Assembly (NCBI RefSeq): GCF_002903145.1
Contig: NZ_PPDJ01000014.1
Span: 1 to 64,000 of the forward strand
Length of the DNA stretch: 64,000 nucleotides
Direction of reading: 5' to 3'
DNA from: Halobacteriovorax sp. DA5
GTDB lineage: Bacteria > Bdellovibrionota > Bacteriovoracia > Bacteriovoracales > Bacteriovoracaceae
Positions 37,202-45,800 of the stretch are shown here, piece after piece. The notes under the pieces were generated by a model. That model ran no database searches and was not told where the DNA came from. It saw only the letters and a program-made list of their open reading frames with translations. The translations under genes were made by a program, and so were the position numbers. The stretch's first letter is position 1. Each line of letters begins with the position of its first letter.

Positions 37202-38641
37202 ATGATGCTACGTATTTTATTTATTTTAACCATTACACTTTCAACTTTTGCTAGCTCATCAGAGTTAGAAACAAAGTTTAAGGACGACCGTAAGTCTCTA
37301 ATCAAATGGGATGAGCTTAAGGCCCAGAAGTGGCTAGACTTTGATGAGTGGAAAGAGGAATTACGCTTTAAAGAAAGCTATCCACTTTGGCGTGATCTTG
37401 AAAAAATCTCAGGTATCGATGAAGAGATTGGCCGTGTGATCAAATGTGTGGGGGAGTGTACTCTCTTTCGAAAGCTTGGAAATAATAAAATTGGTTTTCG
37501 ATCTCTGATAAAAGAAAATGATGATATTGAAACTGGTATCGATAGCTACCTTTGGCTTATGCTCTTTGATGGTACATTGATTCGTATAGCACCTGAAAGT
37601 TCAATCTCACTAAAAGAAATGAATATTTTAAAAGACGAAGTATTTTTCAATATTCGTATGAATGTAGGAAATGTTCTTTTGATTTCACGCTCAAAAGAAA
37701 AACTTAAAGAGTTGGACCAAAGAGATACTGATTCTGTTTTCTTTCCTCTTCCTATTAATAAAACCAATCCCGTCGTCTTTGATAAAGATGTTTCTATGAA
37801 TGAGTATCTTTTTGAAGATGGACTACGTTATAAATCTCGTACTCGCTTTATTAATGAGGCGATAGAAAAGAACAATAAAAATGTCATAAGAAAGAGTCGA
37901 TTCTTTATACAATCTCCATTGTATTCATTTGAAGCCTATTCTCCATCATTTGAAACTTATGTTTCAATTGGTGATGATAGCTACCTTAAATTCAGAGATG
38001 ATGAACAGTTAGGATACAAAAATGACTTGGCCTCATCTCCAAAAGTAAACTTACGTGGTTATGAAAATGATAGTTTTGAAGAGTTAGAATATGGAAGTTG
38101 GTATAAATTTTCTTTCATTAATCGTAATGTTTTTGTCACGAAAGACTCTGAAGTTTTAAGTCAAAATGAATTATTTACGAAGAGAATTTACGGAATCTAC
38201 TATACTCGTGAAATCTTTTTAGAACGCTACGGAAAGCCATTATTTGCTGAAGGTGATGAGGTTCAGTTAGCCAAAAATTATGGTTTGAGACTTTGGAAAA
38301 AAGAAGAATTAGAAAAGCGTCTAAAATTTCTATGGACTCATGTTAGAGAGGTTGAAACGACAAATCTTGCGATCGCTGATCGTTATCGAAAGTCTGTTTT
38401 AAATCGAGCAAACCGTCGTGATAAAGATGTCCTACGAAAAGATTTTTACACGAAGGCACAAGAAAGTTACTATAAAGTCGGTGCGATGGAGAATTCGAGA
38501 AGTTATTTTCCAAAGCTTAATTCAGAAAAACAAGAACTATGGAAGAAGTTAAATGGTATCTACACTGAAATTTATCCTGGCCTCAGGGAGTCCACGTCGA
38601 AAGGAACTACTATCTTGGATGAAAGTTCCGATTCAAATTAA
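37202..38641 (+). CDS. Exported protein with FecR-like domain
   Basis: A 479-aa protein with a Sec signal peptide (LRILFILTITLSTFASS). I start at ATG 37202; the longest frame uses a TTG at 37187. Around residue 120, WLMLFDGTLIRIAPESSISL followed by VGNVLLISR resembles a FecR domain, used in envelope signalling and anchoring. The C-terminal third is Arg/Lys/Glu-rich and may be coiled coil. Its last 89 nt overlap maf in another frame. No iron-uptake genes are nearby, so the FecR label is structural only. Confidence 0.6.
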   Translation: MMLRILFILTITLSTFASSSELETKFKDDRKSLIKWDELKAQKWLDFDEWKEELRFKESYPLWRDLEKISGIDEEIGRVIKCVGECTLFRKLGNNKIGFRSLIKENDDIETGIDSYLWLMLFDGTLIRIAPESSISLKEMNILKDEVFFNIRMNVGNVLLISRSKEKLKELDQRDTDSVFFPLPINKTNPVVFDKDVSMNEYLFEDGLRYKSRTRFINEAIEKNNKNVIRKSRFFIQSPLYSFEAYSPSFETYVSIGDDSYLKFRDDEQLGYKNDLASSPKVNLRGYENDSFEELEYGSWYKFSFINRNVFVTKDSEVLSQNELFTKRIYGIYYTREIFLERYGKPLFAEGDEVQLAKNYGLRLWKKEELEKRLKFLWTHVREVETTNLAIADRYRKSVLNRANRRDKDVLRKDFYTKAQESYYKVGAMENSRSYFPKLNSEKQELWKKLNGIYTEIYPGLRESTSKGTTILDESSDSN

Positions 38642-39173
38642 GCCTTCAGCTGTTGAAGAAATAACAACTAAAGAACATCCAAAAGATATTGTCGAAGAAT
38701 TGGCCGAGCTAAAGGGAAGAGATATCTTTACCCAAGAATTTCCAAAAGATGGAAATGTCTTTGTTGTCGCTTCTGATACTCTTGTTGCTATAGGTGATAA
38801 AGTTTTAGGAAAACCTAATGATCGCGACCATGCAAGGCAGATGCTACTAGAGTTATCTGGTAAAGAGCACGATGTTTTTACAGCTGTATATATGGCCTAT
38901 CGAGACAAGGAATATACTTTTTCAAGATGTTCAAAAGTAAAGTTTACAGATATTTCACCGGAAATTTTAGAGCTTTATTTAGAAAGTGATGAGGCCCTTG
39001 ATAAGGCGGGGTCATACGGAATTCAAGGACAAGGTCTACTCTTTGTTGAACATATGAGTGGCTCGTATTCAAATGTTGTAGGTTTTCCTCTCGCTGACTT
39101 TATTGCTGAAATGAAAACTTTTCTTGATGAGCTTGGATTTGAGAGCAGCAATTGGAGAGAATTATTTCAATAA
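38553..39173 (+). CDS. maf: Maf-family nucleoside triphosphate pyrophosphatase
   Basis: A 206-aa cytoplasmic enzyme that hydrolyses non-canonical or methylated nucleotides. FILASGSPRRKELL (about residues 7-20) is the substrate-binding motif, VASDTLVAIGDKVLGKP the catalytic Asp region, and DKAGSYGIQGQG the late conserved loop. The start is fixed by the ASGSPRR motif, so the 89-nt out-of-frame overlap with the previous gene is real unless one sequence is frameshifted. Confidence 0.95.
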   Translation: MVSTLKFILASGSPRRKELLSWMKVPIQIKPSAVEEITTKEHPKDIVEELAELKGRDIFTQEFPKDGNVFVVASDTLVAIGDKVLGKPNDRDHARQMLLELSGKEHDVFTAVYMAYRDKEYTFSRCSKVKFTDISPEILELYLESDEALDKAGSYGIQGQGLLFVEHMSGSYSNVVGFPLADFIAEMKTFLDELGFESSNWRELFQ

Positions 39174-39520
39174 AAGACTATTTAAAAACACAATGCCTGA
39201 ACTTCATTACTCTTTCGAATAGTGAAAGTGAATTAATAGTTGAACTTGAAGTTTGGGCAAAGCCTGGTGCAAAAGTTGAAAAGGTGAGTGTTGCGGAAAC
39301 TGGGCAACTTATCGTTAGCACTCAGGCCCCTCCTGAAGATGGAAAGGCCAATGCTGGTATTGAAAAGTTAGTTGCAAAGAAATTCGGCGTAGCAAAAAAT
39401 CAAGTTCAACTTACTCAAGGACTTCAGTCTAAGTTTAAAAAAATGGCCATAAGCTTCGTCTTTGCGCATAATAAAGATACTGAATATTACTTAGCTAAGA
39501 TAAAAAAGGCCCTAAATTGA
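39152..39520 (+). CDS. DUF167/YggU-family protein
   Basis: A 122-aa protein. The family core is ELIVELEVWAKPGAKVEKV to PPEDGKANAGIEKLVAKKF, typical of small YggU proteins of unknown function. The start appears to be TTG at 39152, overlapping maf by 22 nt, which gives about 26 extra residues before the core. There is no in-frame ATG, so the true start could be another weak codon. Confidence 0.85.
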   Translation: MERIISIKDYLKTQCLNFITLSNSESELIVELEVWAKPGAKVEKVSVAETGQLIVSTQAPPEDGKANAGIEKLVAKKFGVAKNQVQLTQGLQSKFKKMAISFVFAHNKDTEYYLAKIKKALN

Positions 39521-40011
39521 AATCAGTTTTAATGACTCTTTTATTCATACCGACTTTGACTGTCTATGCTCAAGCAGACAAAGGTGAGACTCAATCTGAA
39601 AAAGAGATGAGTAAAGTAATGTATGCGAAAATTGAAGAGGTGAAGAATATCCCTCCAAAAGATTACGTAACAAAGACTCAAATCATAAGAAAAGAAATTG
39701 ATCATTATATTGATCTTAAAAAGGGTGTTTGCTCTGGGGATTACTCGACATTTGTTTTAGATCATAAGGATATCGAGGCCAGTCAGCATAAATTAACTAA
39801 AATAGAAAAAGATCTTTGCTACAGAGAGCTTAGAGGCTTTCAAGTTACTTATATCAATAACTTATTCATAGCCAAAAAGAATTACCTCAATCATTTACAT
39901 GAAGAGAGACTGAAAAAACTGGAAGAGATACGCGAGGAAACACTACGTAGCTTAAAAGCTACGTACGACAAGCAGCTGATTTCTCCTAAGGGAAATCGCA
40001 AGAAAAGATAA
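39517..40011 (+). CDS. Small exported helical protein, unknown
   Basis: A 164-aa protein starting at TTG 39517 (overlapping the previous stop as TTGA) with AAGG upstream. A Sec signal peptide ends at about residue 19 (VYAQA). The rest is highly charged, Lys/Glu/Arg-rich with two spaced cysteines (residues about 69 and 99) and a long helix near the end. Last gene of the FecR-like/maf/DUF167 operon. No family recognised. Confidence 0.6.
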   Translation: MKSVLMTLLFIPTLTVYAQADKGETQSEKEMSKVMYAKIEEVKNIPPKDYVTKTQIIRKEIDHYIDLKKGVCSGDYSTFVLDHKDIEASQHKLTKIEKDLCYRELRGFQVTYINNLFIAKKNYLNHLHEERLKKLEEIREETLRSLKATYDKQLISPKGNRKKR

Positions 40012-40037
40012 ATAAGAAAAAAGCTGTGGGCCTATTC

Positions 40038-40229
40038 TTATTCCGCGTCTTCTTGTGTTGCTGTTCTACCAAGAACTGCACGAGTTGGTCTTAAGCTTCT
40101 CACTTTTAATAGTGATTTTCTTGGCTTTAGTGAAGCTGACTTACGAATAGTCTTTAGCTTAATTTGACCAATTACGCTGTTGTTCGTGTTAGACGATAAT
40201 TTTTCGTTAGATGTTTCTTGTGATGACAT
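40038..40229 (-). CDS. Small basic protein behind an attenuator-like leader
   Basis: A 63-aa protein starting at ATG 40229, which has AAGGAG 6 nt upstream; the ATG at 40235 overlaps that ribosome site. The first 20 residues are Ser/Thr/Asn-rich, then a strongly basic stretch (IKLKTIRKSASLKPRKSLLK) and an acidic tail QEDAE. Basic, unstructured-looking proteins of this size may bind RNA. No match recognised. The leader upstream carries alternative stems, which supports a regulated real gene. Confidence 0.5.
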   Translation of the reverse strand: MSSQETSNEKLSSNTNNSVIGQIKLKTIRKSASLKPRKSLLKVRSLRPTRAVLGRTATQEDAE

Positions 40230-40247
40230 CTCCATCTCCTTATTAAA

Positions 40248-40326
40248 CGATTAAAGGTTAAAAAATCACTTACCTTAATCGTAATAAGATTCAAGAGACT
40301 CCAGAACTTAAATCCGATTAGGTAAG
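40248..40326 (-). promoter_or_regulatory. Leader with mutually exclusive stems and a terminator-like U-run
   Basis: In minus-strand RNA, CTTACCTAATCG (from 40326) pairs with CGATTAAGGTAAG (40281-40269) as a 12-bp stem with one bulge, 3 nt before U6, an intrinsic-terminator shape. The same central arm can instead pair with AACCTTTAATCG (40259-40248), 10 bp with one bulge. The surrounding 351-bp gap 40230-40580 also has GTCAC/GTGAC and GTAG/CTAC hairpins. TTGCTA and a TATATT near 40400-40420 may be a promoter. No known riboswitch class fits. Confidence 0.45.
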
Positions 40327-40580
40327 TAGTTCATCTACTCGTAGAAAAACTACTCTCAATGGTCACTCCGTGACAAAGTTTAGTAACTTAAATATATACT
40401 CGGCACAAATTAGCAAAAAATTGAGCCTTTCGAAATATTTCCCTAATCATATCACGAGGTTAGAAATGGTGCAACACGGCTATCACTAAGGGATTTGGGC
40501 GTCAATGAAAATGCATTAACCACTTGTAATTACTGAATAGATAAGGCAAATTACTACTATATTAATTATAAGGATCGCCT

Positions 40581-41549
40581 GTGAATTGCAAAAAAATGTT
40601 GGCATTGCTGATATTGTTCATAAATCTAGTTTCTTGCTCAAGTATAAAGAAAGTGGCCACTAACCAGATGGGGGATATGATCTTTGAGACATCTGAGGCC
40701 GTTTTTACTGAAGATAACTGGGACTTATTTGAATCGACAATTGATAGCAATATTAAATTAGTTGAAAATCTCTACGCCGCTGATCGCGAAAATCCTGAAT
40801 TCATTGTTACTCTCATAAAAGCATATAGCGGTAAGGCATTTGCCATCGATGAAACTTACTATCTTAAAGATCAACTTAAAGAACTATCAAATTCAAAATA
40901 CCGAGTTAATGCTCTTTCAAATTACACTCGTGCTCTAAATTATTCTGCGCTATTTTTTGAAGTACGAGGATTTAAAGATTTTGATTTCACTCGCTACATT
41001 TCTTCACCTGAAGATTTTAAAAAATTACTTGATGAAAACTTAAGTGATAACGCTACAAATATCGAAGGTGTTTTCTATACAGGACAAACGCTTGCTTCAA
41101 TCATTAATCTACAAAGAGATAATATGAGGGCCGTCGCTTATCTTCCTCTTGCAAAGGTTATGTACGATTGGTCATGTGAAAAGAATGGAAATTTAGCGCA
41201 AGGTGCTTGTGATATTTTCAATGCTTCTTACGCTGCTTCAAGACCTCGTGGACTTGGTGGGGACCCTGTAACTGGTAAGCGCTTATTTGAAGAAGCTATT
41301 CAAAAATGGCCAAATAATATGTTAGTTAGACTTTCATTTATTCAGTTTTATGCAGTTCCAATGTTTGAAGAAAATATCTATCGTAATCAGAAATTAGAAA
41401 TGAATAAATTTCACCGTGAGCAGATGGAGCTAACTTATTGGAGTGGTGGAAAAATTGAAACACCAAAGGTTGATTACAATAACCTTTTTAATTTAATTGC
41501 ACGTAAGAGATTAAAAATAATTGAAGGCTTAGAAGAAGAGATCTTCTAA
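40581..41549 (+). CDS. TRAP transporter T-component (TatT-like lipoprotein)
   Basis: A 322-aa lipoprotein (lipobox LVSCSS, Cys about 19) starting at GTG 40581 with AAGGAT upstream. The helical repeat body and the signature RPRGLGGDPVTGKRLFEEAI match TatT, a TPR-type periplasmic lipoprotein reported in Treponema to bind the TRAP substrate protein. It is the first gene of a TRAP operon, just before the P subunit. It likely docks or buffers the ligand-binding protein at the outer membrane. Confidence 0.8.
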   Translation: MNCKKMLALLILFINLVSCSSIKKVATNQMGDMIFETSEAVFTEDNWDLFESTIDSNIKLVENLYAADRENPEFIVTLIKAYSGKAFAIDETYYLKDQLKELSNSKYRVNALSNYTRALNYSALFFEVRGFKDFDFTRYISSPEDFKKLLDENLSDNATNIEGVFYTGQTLASIINLQRDNMRAVAYLPLAKVMYDWSCEKNGNLAQGACDIFNASYAASRPRGLGGDPVTGKRLFEEAIQKWPNNMLVRLSFIQFYAVPMFEENIYRNQKLEMNKFHREQMELTYWSGGKIETPKVDYNNLFNLIARKRLKIIEGLEEEIF

Positions 41550-41560
41550 TTGGAAAAATC

Positions 41561-42541
41561 ATGTCAAAATTTAAAGCATTATTAATTCTACTATTAACGA
41601 CGAATGTAATGGCCCTAACTTTAAAAGTTGGTGTTCTAACTCCTGAGGGAACGAACTGGGCAAAGAATCTTAAGAAAATGGCAAAGGCCATTAAGAAAGA
41701 AACAAATGGTGAAGTAAAAGTGAAGTTCTACTTCGGTGGATCTCAAGGAGATGAACCAGATGTTTTAAGAAAGATTCGCGTTGGACAACTTCACGGTGGA
41801 GTTTTTACTGCAAAGACACTTGGTGATATCAATGGTGATGTTCGTGTTGTCGAAATACCTTTTAACTTTTTTCATGATCGCAAGAAGGCCCTAAAGACAC
41901 TTGATGATTTAACGCCATTTTTAAATAAGAAAATTAATGAAAGTAATTTCGTTAATCTTGGCTTCTTTGATATTGGGATGGTTTACTTTGTTTCAAAAAC
42001 AAAGATTTCTTCTATTGATAGTCTAAAAGGTGTAAAAATCTGGTCTTGGGAAGGGGATCCTCTTGTTGAAACTATTCTTGGAGAGATGAAGCTTGTTTCG
42101 GTTCAGCTACCTCTTCCTGATGTTTTGTCTTCTCTTTCAACTGGAATCATTGAAGCAGCTTATGCACCACCTTTAGCGATTCTATCAATGCAGTGGAATA
42201 CTAAAGTTAAATATCTTATTGATTTCCCTCTTACAATGTCTGTTGGAGCCTTCTTAGTAAATGACAAAGTCTTTAATAAGATCTCTCCTGCAAACCAAAA
42301 GAAAGTTTTAGCAATTTCTAAGAAGTATATTGATCTTGTTAAGGCGACAAATGAAAAAGACAATCAAGATGCTCTTGATCTGATGAAGGCATCTGGTGTT
42401 GAATTTGTTAAATTTAGTGATGCCGATATTAAACGTGGATATGAAGTACGTGAGGCAACAATTAAAAAGTTAAAAGGAAAATTATTTTCTGAAGAAGCAT
42501 ATAATAGACTTGAAAAAAGTTTAAAAGCTCAAAAGAAGTAG
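41561..42541 (+). CDS. TRAP transporter substrate-binding protein (DctP/TatP)
   Basis: A 326-aa periplasmic binding protein with a Sec signal peptide. VKFYFGGSQGDEPDVLRKIRVGQLHGG and later SLKGVKIWSW and ALFNTGIIEAA-like segments are typical of DctP; the binding-site Arg of the family is in the region around residue 150. It delivers an organic-acid-like ligand to the membrane subunits. The ligand is unknown, but the TatT partner points to the Treponema-type subset. 11 bp separate it from TatT. Confidence 0.92.
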   Translation: MSKFKALLILLLTTNVMALTLKVGVLTPEGTNWAKNLKKMAKAIKKETNGEVKVKFYFGGSQGDEPDVLRKIRVGQLHGGVFTAKTLGDINGDVRVVEIPFNFFHDRKKALKTLDDLTPFLNKKINESNFVNLGFFDIGMVYFVSKTKISSIDSLKGVKIWSWEGDPLVETILGEMKLVSVQLPLPDVLSSLSTGIIEAAYAPPLAILSMQWNTKVKYLIDFPLTMSVGAFLVNDKVFNKISPANQKKVLAISKKYIDLVKATNEKDNQDALDLMKASGVEFVKFSDADIKRGYEVREATIKKLKGKLFSEEAYNRLEKSLKAQKK

Positions 42542-42550
42542 AAAGAACTC

Positions 42551-43045
42551 ATGATACGCAAGATAGAAGAAGTTACAGATCTCGTTGTAGGCTGGCTAGT
42601 TGTGGCCAATGTTGCTGTTATGCTAGGCTTAAGTGTTTTGGCCATTATCTTTCGTTGGTTTGATATTTCATTTTCTTGGGTTGATCCACTTGTTCGACAT
42701 CTCGTATTTGCTCTGGCCTTCTTAGGTGCAACACTTGCCAGTGGAAAGTCGAGGCATATTGCAATTGAGATTTTACCAAAATTTTTAGAGAGTGAAGGTA
42801 AACACCGTTCTTTATTCATTCTAAATAAGATAACTCAAGTGTGTATTATTGTTGGAACAACTTGGCTTTTTGCTTCAGGTGTTCAGTTCTATAATGTCGA
42901 GAAACAATTTGGAAACTTAACTTCACTGGGATTGCACTCTTCTGTTTTAGTCGCAATCATTCCAATTGGCTTCGCCCTGATCTTCATTCGCACGATCTTG
43001 GCATTTTTAAATTTTAAGGAAGATTATGAGCCTCATAACAATTAG
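42551..43045 (+). CDS. TRAP transporter small membrane subunit (DctQ)
   Basis: A 164-aa inner-membrane protein with four helices, the size and layout of DctQ. It includes RWFDISFSWVDPLVRHLVFALAFLG and SRHIAIEIL, typical of the family. It is 9 bp after DctP and overlaps DctM by 20 nt, so both membrane subunits are translated together. Confidence 0.92.
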   Translation: MIRKIEEVTDLVVGWLVVANVAVMLGLSVLAIIFRWFDISFSWVDPLVRHLVFALAFLGATLASGKSRHIAIEILPKFLESEGKHRSLFILNKITQVCIIVGTTWLFASGVQFYNVEKQFGNLTSLGLHSSVLVAIIPIGFALIFIRTILAFLNFKEDYEPHNN

Positions 43046-44291
43046 TATTGCCGCATTTATTTTGGCACTAATTGGAGTGCCACTCTTTGTTGTTCTTGGA
43101 AGTCTTGCCCTTGCAGCTTTCTTTCATAATGGAATTGAGCCGTCGGCCGTCTCTGTTGAAATTTACCGTCTCGCATCGGCTCCGACAATTCTAACGATAC
43201 CTCTTTTTACTTTTGCTGGTTACTTACTTGCTGAATCGAATGCACCAAAAAGACTATTTCGTTTCACGAATGCGCTACTTTCATGGATGCCTGGAGGAGT
43301 TGCTATTGTTGGACTCGTTCTTTGTGCTTTCTTTACTGCCTTTACTGGTGCTAGTGGGGTAACGATTGTTGCTTTAGGTGGATTAATTTATCCAATTCTT
43401 ATGAATCGCGGTCACGATGATAAATTCACGATGGGATTTATTACGACTTCAGGTTCTTTAGGTCTTCTCTTTCCACCAAGCTTACCAATTATTCTCTATG
43501 GAATTGTAGCAGGAGTGGATATTGATCAGCTTTTTAAGGCCGGTATTGTTCCAGGAATGCTTCTCATCATTGGTTTAGCAATTTATTCAATCTTAAAGGC
43601 TCCGAAGAACCATAGTGAAAGAGGGAAGTTTGATTTGAAAGAGGCGCTTCTTTCTTTAAAGGGCGCAGCGTTTGAATTATTTTTGGCCCCTGCTGTACTT
43701 GTCGGAATTTACGGTGGGATTGTAACGGTTACAGAAGCAGCTGCCTTTACTGCGTTTTATATTTTAATGATCGAGTGCTTTGTCTATCGTGATCTAAGCT
43801 TTACAAAGGATGTACCTAAAATCGTTGTGGATTCAATGACAATGGTAGGTGCTATTTTAATTATTCTCTGTTGTGCTCTTGGCTTAACTAATTTCTTAGT
43901 AGATGAAGAGGTGCCTAATCAACTCTTTGGTGCTTTTAACCACATTCTTACGAACAAGTACGCTTTTCTTGCTTTCTTGAACATCTTCCTTTTAATTGTT
44001 GGAAGTTTAATGGATATATTTAGTGCGATAATTGTCGTCGTACCTCTCATCCTTCCATTAGCTCAAGAGTTTGATATTCATCCAATTCACTTGGCCATCG
44101 TCTTTTTAACAAATTTAGAGATCGGCTATATAACTCCTCCAGTGGGAATAAACCTCTTTATTAGTTCTATTCGATTTAAGAGACCGATTACTGAACTGTA
44201 TCGCTCGGCCTTACCTTTTCTTCTTATTTTACTAATTTGTTTGGCCATTATTACCTATGTTCCTGCCCTGAGTCTTATCTGGGTAAAATAA
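43026..44291 (+). CDS. TRAP transporter large membrane subunit (DctM)
   Basis: A 421-aa inner-membrane protein with about 12 helices. It has the DctM motifs FAGYLLAES, TGASGVTIVALGGLIYPIL and EIGYITPPVGINLF. Transport is driven by the sodium or proton gradient. It ends 5 bp before the following exported protein, consistent with a single operon. Confidence 0.95.
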   Translation: MSLITISIAAFILALIGVPLFVVLGSLALAAFFHNGIEPSAVSVEIYRLASAPTILTIPLFTFAGYLLAESNAPKRLFRFTNALLSWMPGGVAIVGLVLCAFFTAFTGASGVTIVALGGLIYPILMNRGHDDKFTMGFITTSGSLGLLFPPSLPIILYGIVAGVDIDQLFKAGIVPGMLLIIGLAIYSILKAPKNHSERGKFDLKEALLSLKGAAFELFLAPAVLVGIYGGIVTVTEAAAFTAFYILMIECFVYRDLSFTKDVPKIVVDSMTMVGAILIILCCALGLTNFLVDEEVPNQLFGAFNHILTNKYAFLAFLNIFLLIVGSLMDIFSAIIVVVPLILPLAQEFDIHPIHLAIVFLTNLEIGYITPPVGINLFISSIRFKRPITELYRSALPFLLILLICLAIITYVPALSLIWVK

Positions 44292-44296
44292 AGAGG

Positions 44297-45760
44297 ATGA
44301 ATATTTTTAAATACTTACAAATTTTTGCCTTGGGTTTTACTGCCTCGGCCTTAGACGTGAAAAAAGGTGAGTGGGACTTTGAAGTCTATGAAGGACCACT
44401 GGACCCTCGATTAGTTATTGATTATCAAAACGATAAACAAGAGTTCCTTGATGAGGTTACAGGACGGACATACTTTAGTGTAATGCTTGAGCCTGCTATC
44501 TTTGATTTAACTCAAGAATTTGATCGCTATATCTATCCTAACTTTGCTTGTTCAAAGCATGAGATGACTGAAAATATTGAGTATATGCGCTACCTAGTGC
44601 GACTAACAAGTATTGCAAGTCTTTATGAGTTTTACCGTCAATCAAGTATTGCTCTTTATCAGTTAGGTGATGAAAAGAGTTGCGCTCTTAGCTATGATGC
44701 AATTTTTAAATCATGTAAGCCGAAGTCTAAAGATATGAAACTCTTTACTAAAAGAGTATCTGACTACTTTCCCGATATCGTTGACTGGGGGAAGTATCCT
44801 ATTAAGCTCCAAACGGATCGACGTTTTGATTTAGCAAATTACCATCCAACTTTAGTTAAGATTCTTAGCAGTCACTTTGGTGGTGATAGCAAGACTTCTA
44901 TTATTAACAGCTGCCAATTCGTTAAGAGTGAAATTCAAAGCTTGTGTAGTGAGGAAGATAGCTATTTATCTGCGCTAAATGTTGAAGAGATTAAGAAAGA
45001 AATTTTAACGACGAGTGCCTATAAAATTATCAATGCTAGTGGAAAAGGTGAGTCTTGTTTTTCTCGTTATGAAGAGATGACAAAGGATCAAGTTTCTATC
45101 GATAAGAAGAGTGCTGAGATTATTCGTACCGCATTAAAGGGTGAGGATGATTTAAAAGTTTTCTGGTTTGGTTCTTTGCGAGAGTTTGATGAGAAGGGAA
45201 TTACTTTAGTTGAAGAAAAGATCGTTAAAGAAGAACCTAAAATTGTAGCAAAGGTTGAAGTTAAAGAGCCTAAGGTTATCAAAACGGTTGATATAAAAAC
45301 AATTAAAATCATTAGAAAACCTAAGCCTGAACCGAAGAAGCCTGAGCCAGTTAAAGAGATTGTTTTTTCTGCGTTTGAAACGGCCGTCTTAAATTATGAG
45401 AAGTCTAAGAAACAAACTGAAGTAGCAATGCCTTCTTTTAAAGACGATTATAAATTCTCAAAGAAGACTCTTGAAAGATTTAATGGTTCATTAAGAAGCT
45501 ATCAAACAAGAAAACAACTTTCTAAAATGAAGAGAGTTGATAACCTTGGAAGTCTTCAGGCCCCAATGAGTTTAACGTTTATTAAGTATCTAATCGATTA
45601 TAACCTTCATCAAGGTCTTTATAATATGACAAGTATTCTAGGAAATGAATTCTTTGTTATTAACGATCTAGAGGGGAGAACTCGTCCAATTAAGATTGTT
45701 CTTGATAATAATGAAGAGACGAAGTTTAGATGGAAGATTTGGGTTACTCAAGCTGAATAA
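44297..45760 (+). CDS. Exported protein with TonB-like Pro/Lys linker
   Basis: A 487-aa exported protein starting at ATG 44297 (signal LQIFALGFTASA); the longer frame begins inside dctM. Residues about 20-290 are an unrecognised domain with several cysteines. Residues about 300-350 are repeats of EPK, VKEP, KPEPKKPEP, a stiff charged linker like that of TonB, which spans the periplasm. The last 120 residues form another basic domain. Placed at the end of the TRAP operon it may link transporter and outer membrane, which is only inference. Confidence 0.6.
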   Translation: MNIFKYLQIFALGFTASALDVKKGEWDFEVYEGPLDPRLVIDYQNDKQEFLDEVTGRTYFSVMLEPAIFDLTQEFDRYIYPNFACSKHEMTENIEYMRYLVRLTSIASLYEFYRQSSIALYQLGDEKSCALSYDAIFKSCKPKSKDMKLFTKRVSDYFPDIVDWGKYPIKLQTDRRFDLANYHPTLVKILSSHFGGDSKTSIINSCQFVKSEIQSLCSEEDSYLSALNVEEIKKEILTTSAYKIINASGKGESCFSRYEEMTKDQVSIDKKSAEIIRTALKGEDDLKVFWFGSLREFDEKGITLVEEKIVKEEPKIVAKVEVKEPKVIKTVDIKTIKIIRKPKPEPKKPEPVKEIVFSAFETAVLNYEKSKKQTEVAMPSFKDDYKFSKKTLERFNGSLRSYQTRKQLSKMKRVDNLGSLQAPMSLTFIKYLIDYNLHQGLYNMTSILGNEFFVINDLEGRTRPIKIVLDNNEETKFRWKIWVTQAE

Positions 45761-45762
45761 GA

Positions 45763-45785
45763 AAGGCCCGCTATAAGCGGGCCTT
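45763..45785. terminator. Bidirectional terminator
   Basis: AAGGCCCGC and GCGGGCCTT with a 5-nt loop. Ends the TRAP operon on the plus strand and the convergent lipoprotein gene on the minus strand. The T-tracts are short. Confidence 0.75.
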
Positions 45786-45800
45786 CTATTTTGTAGATGC

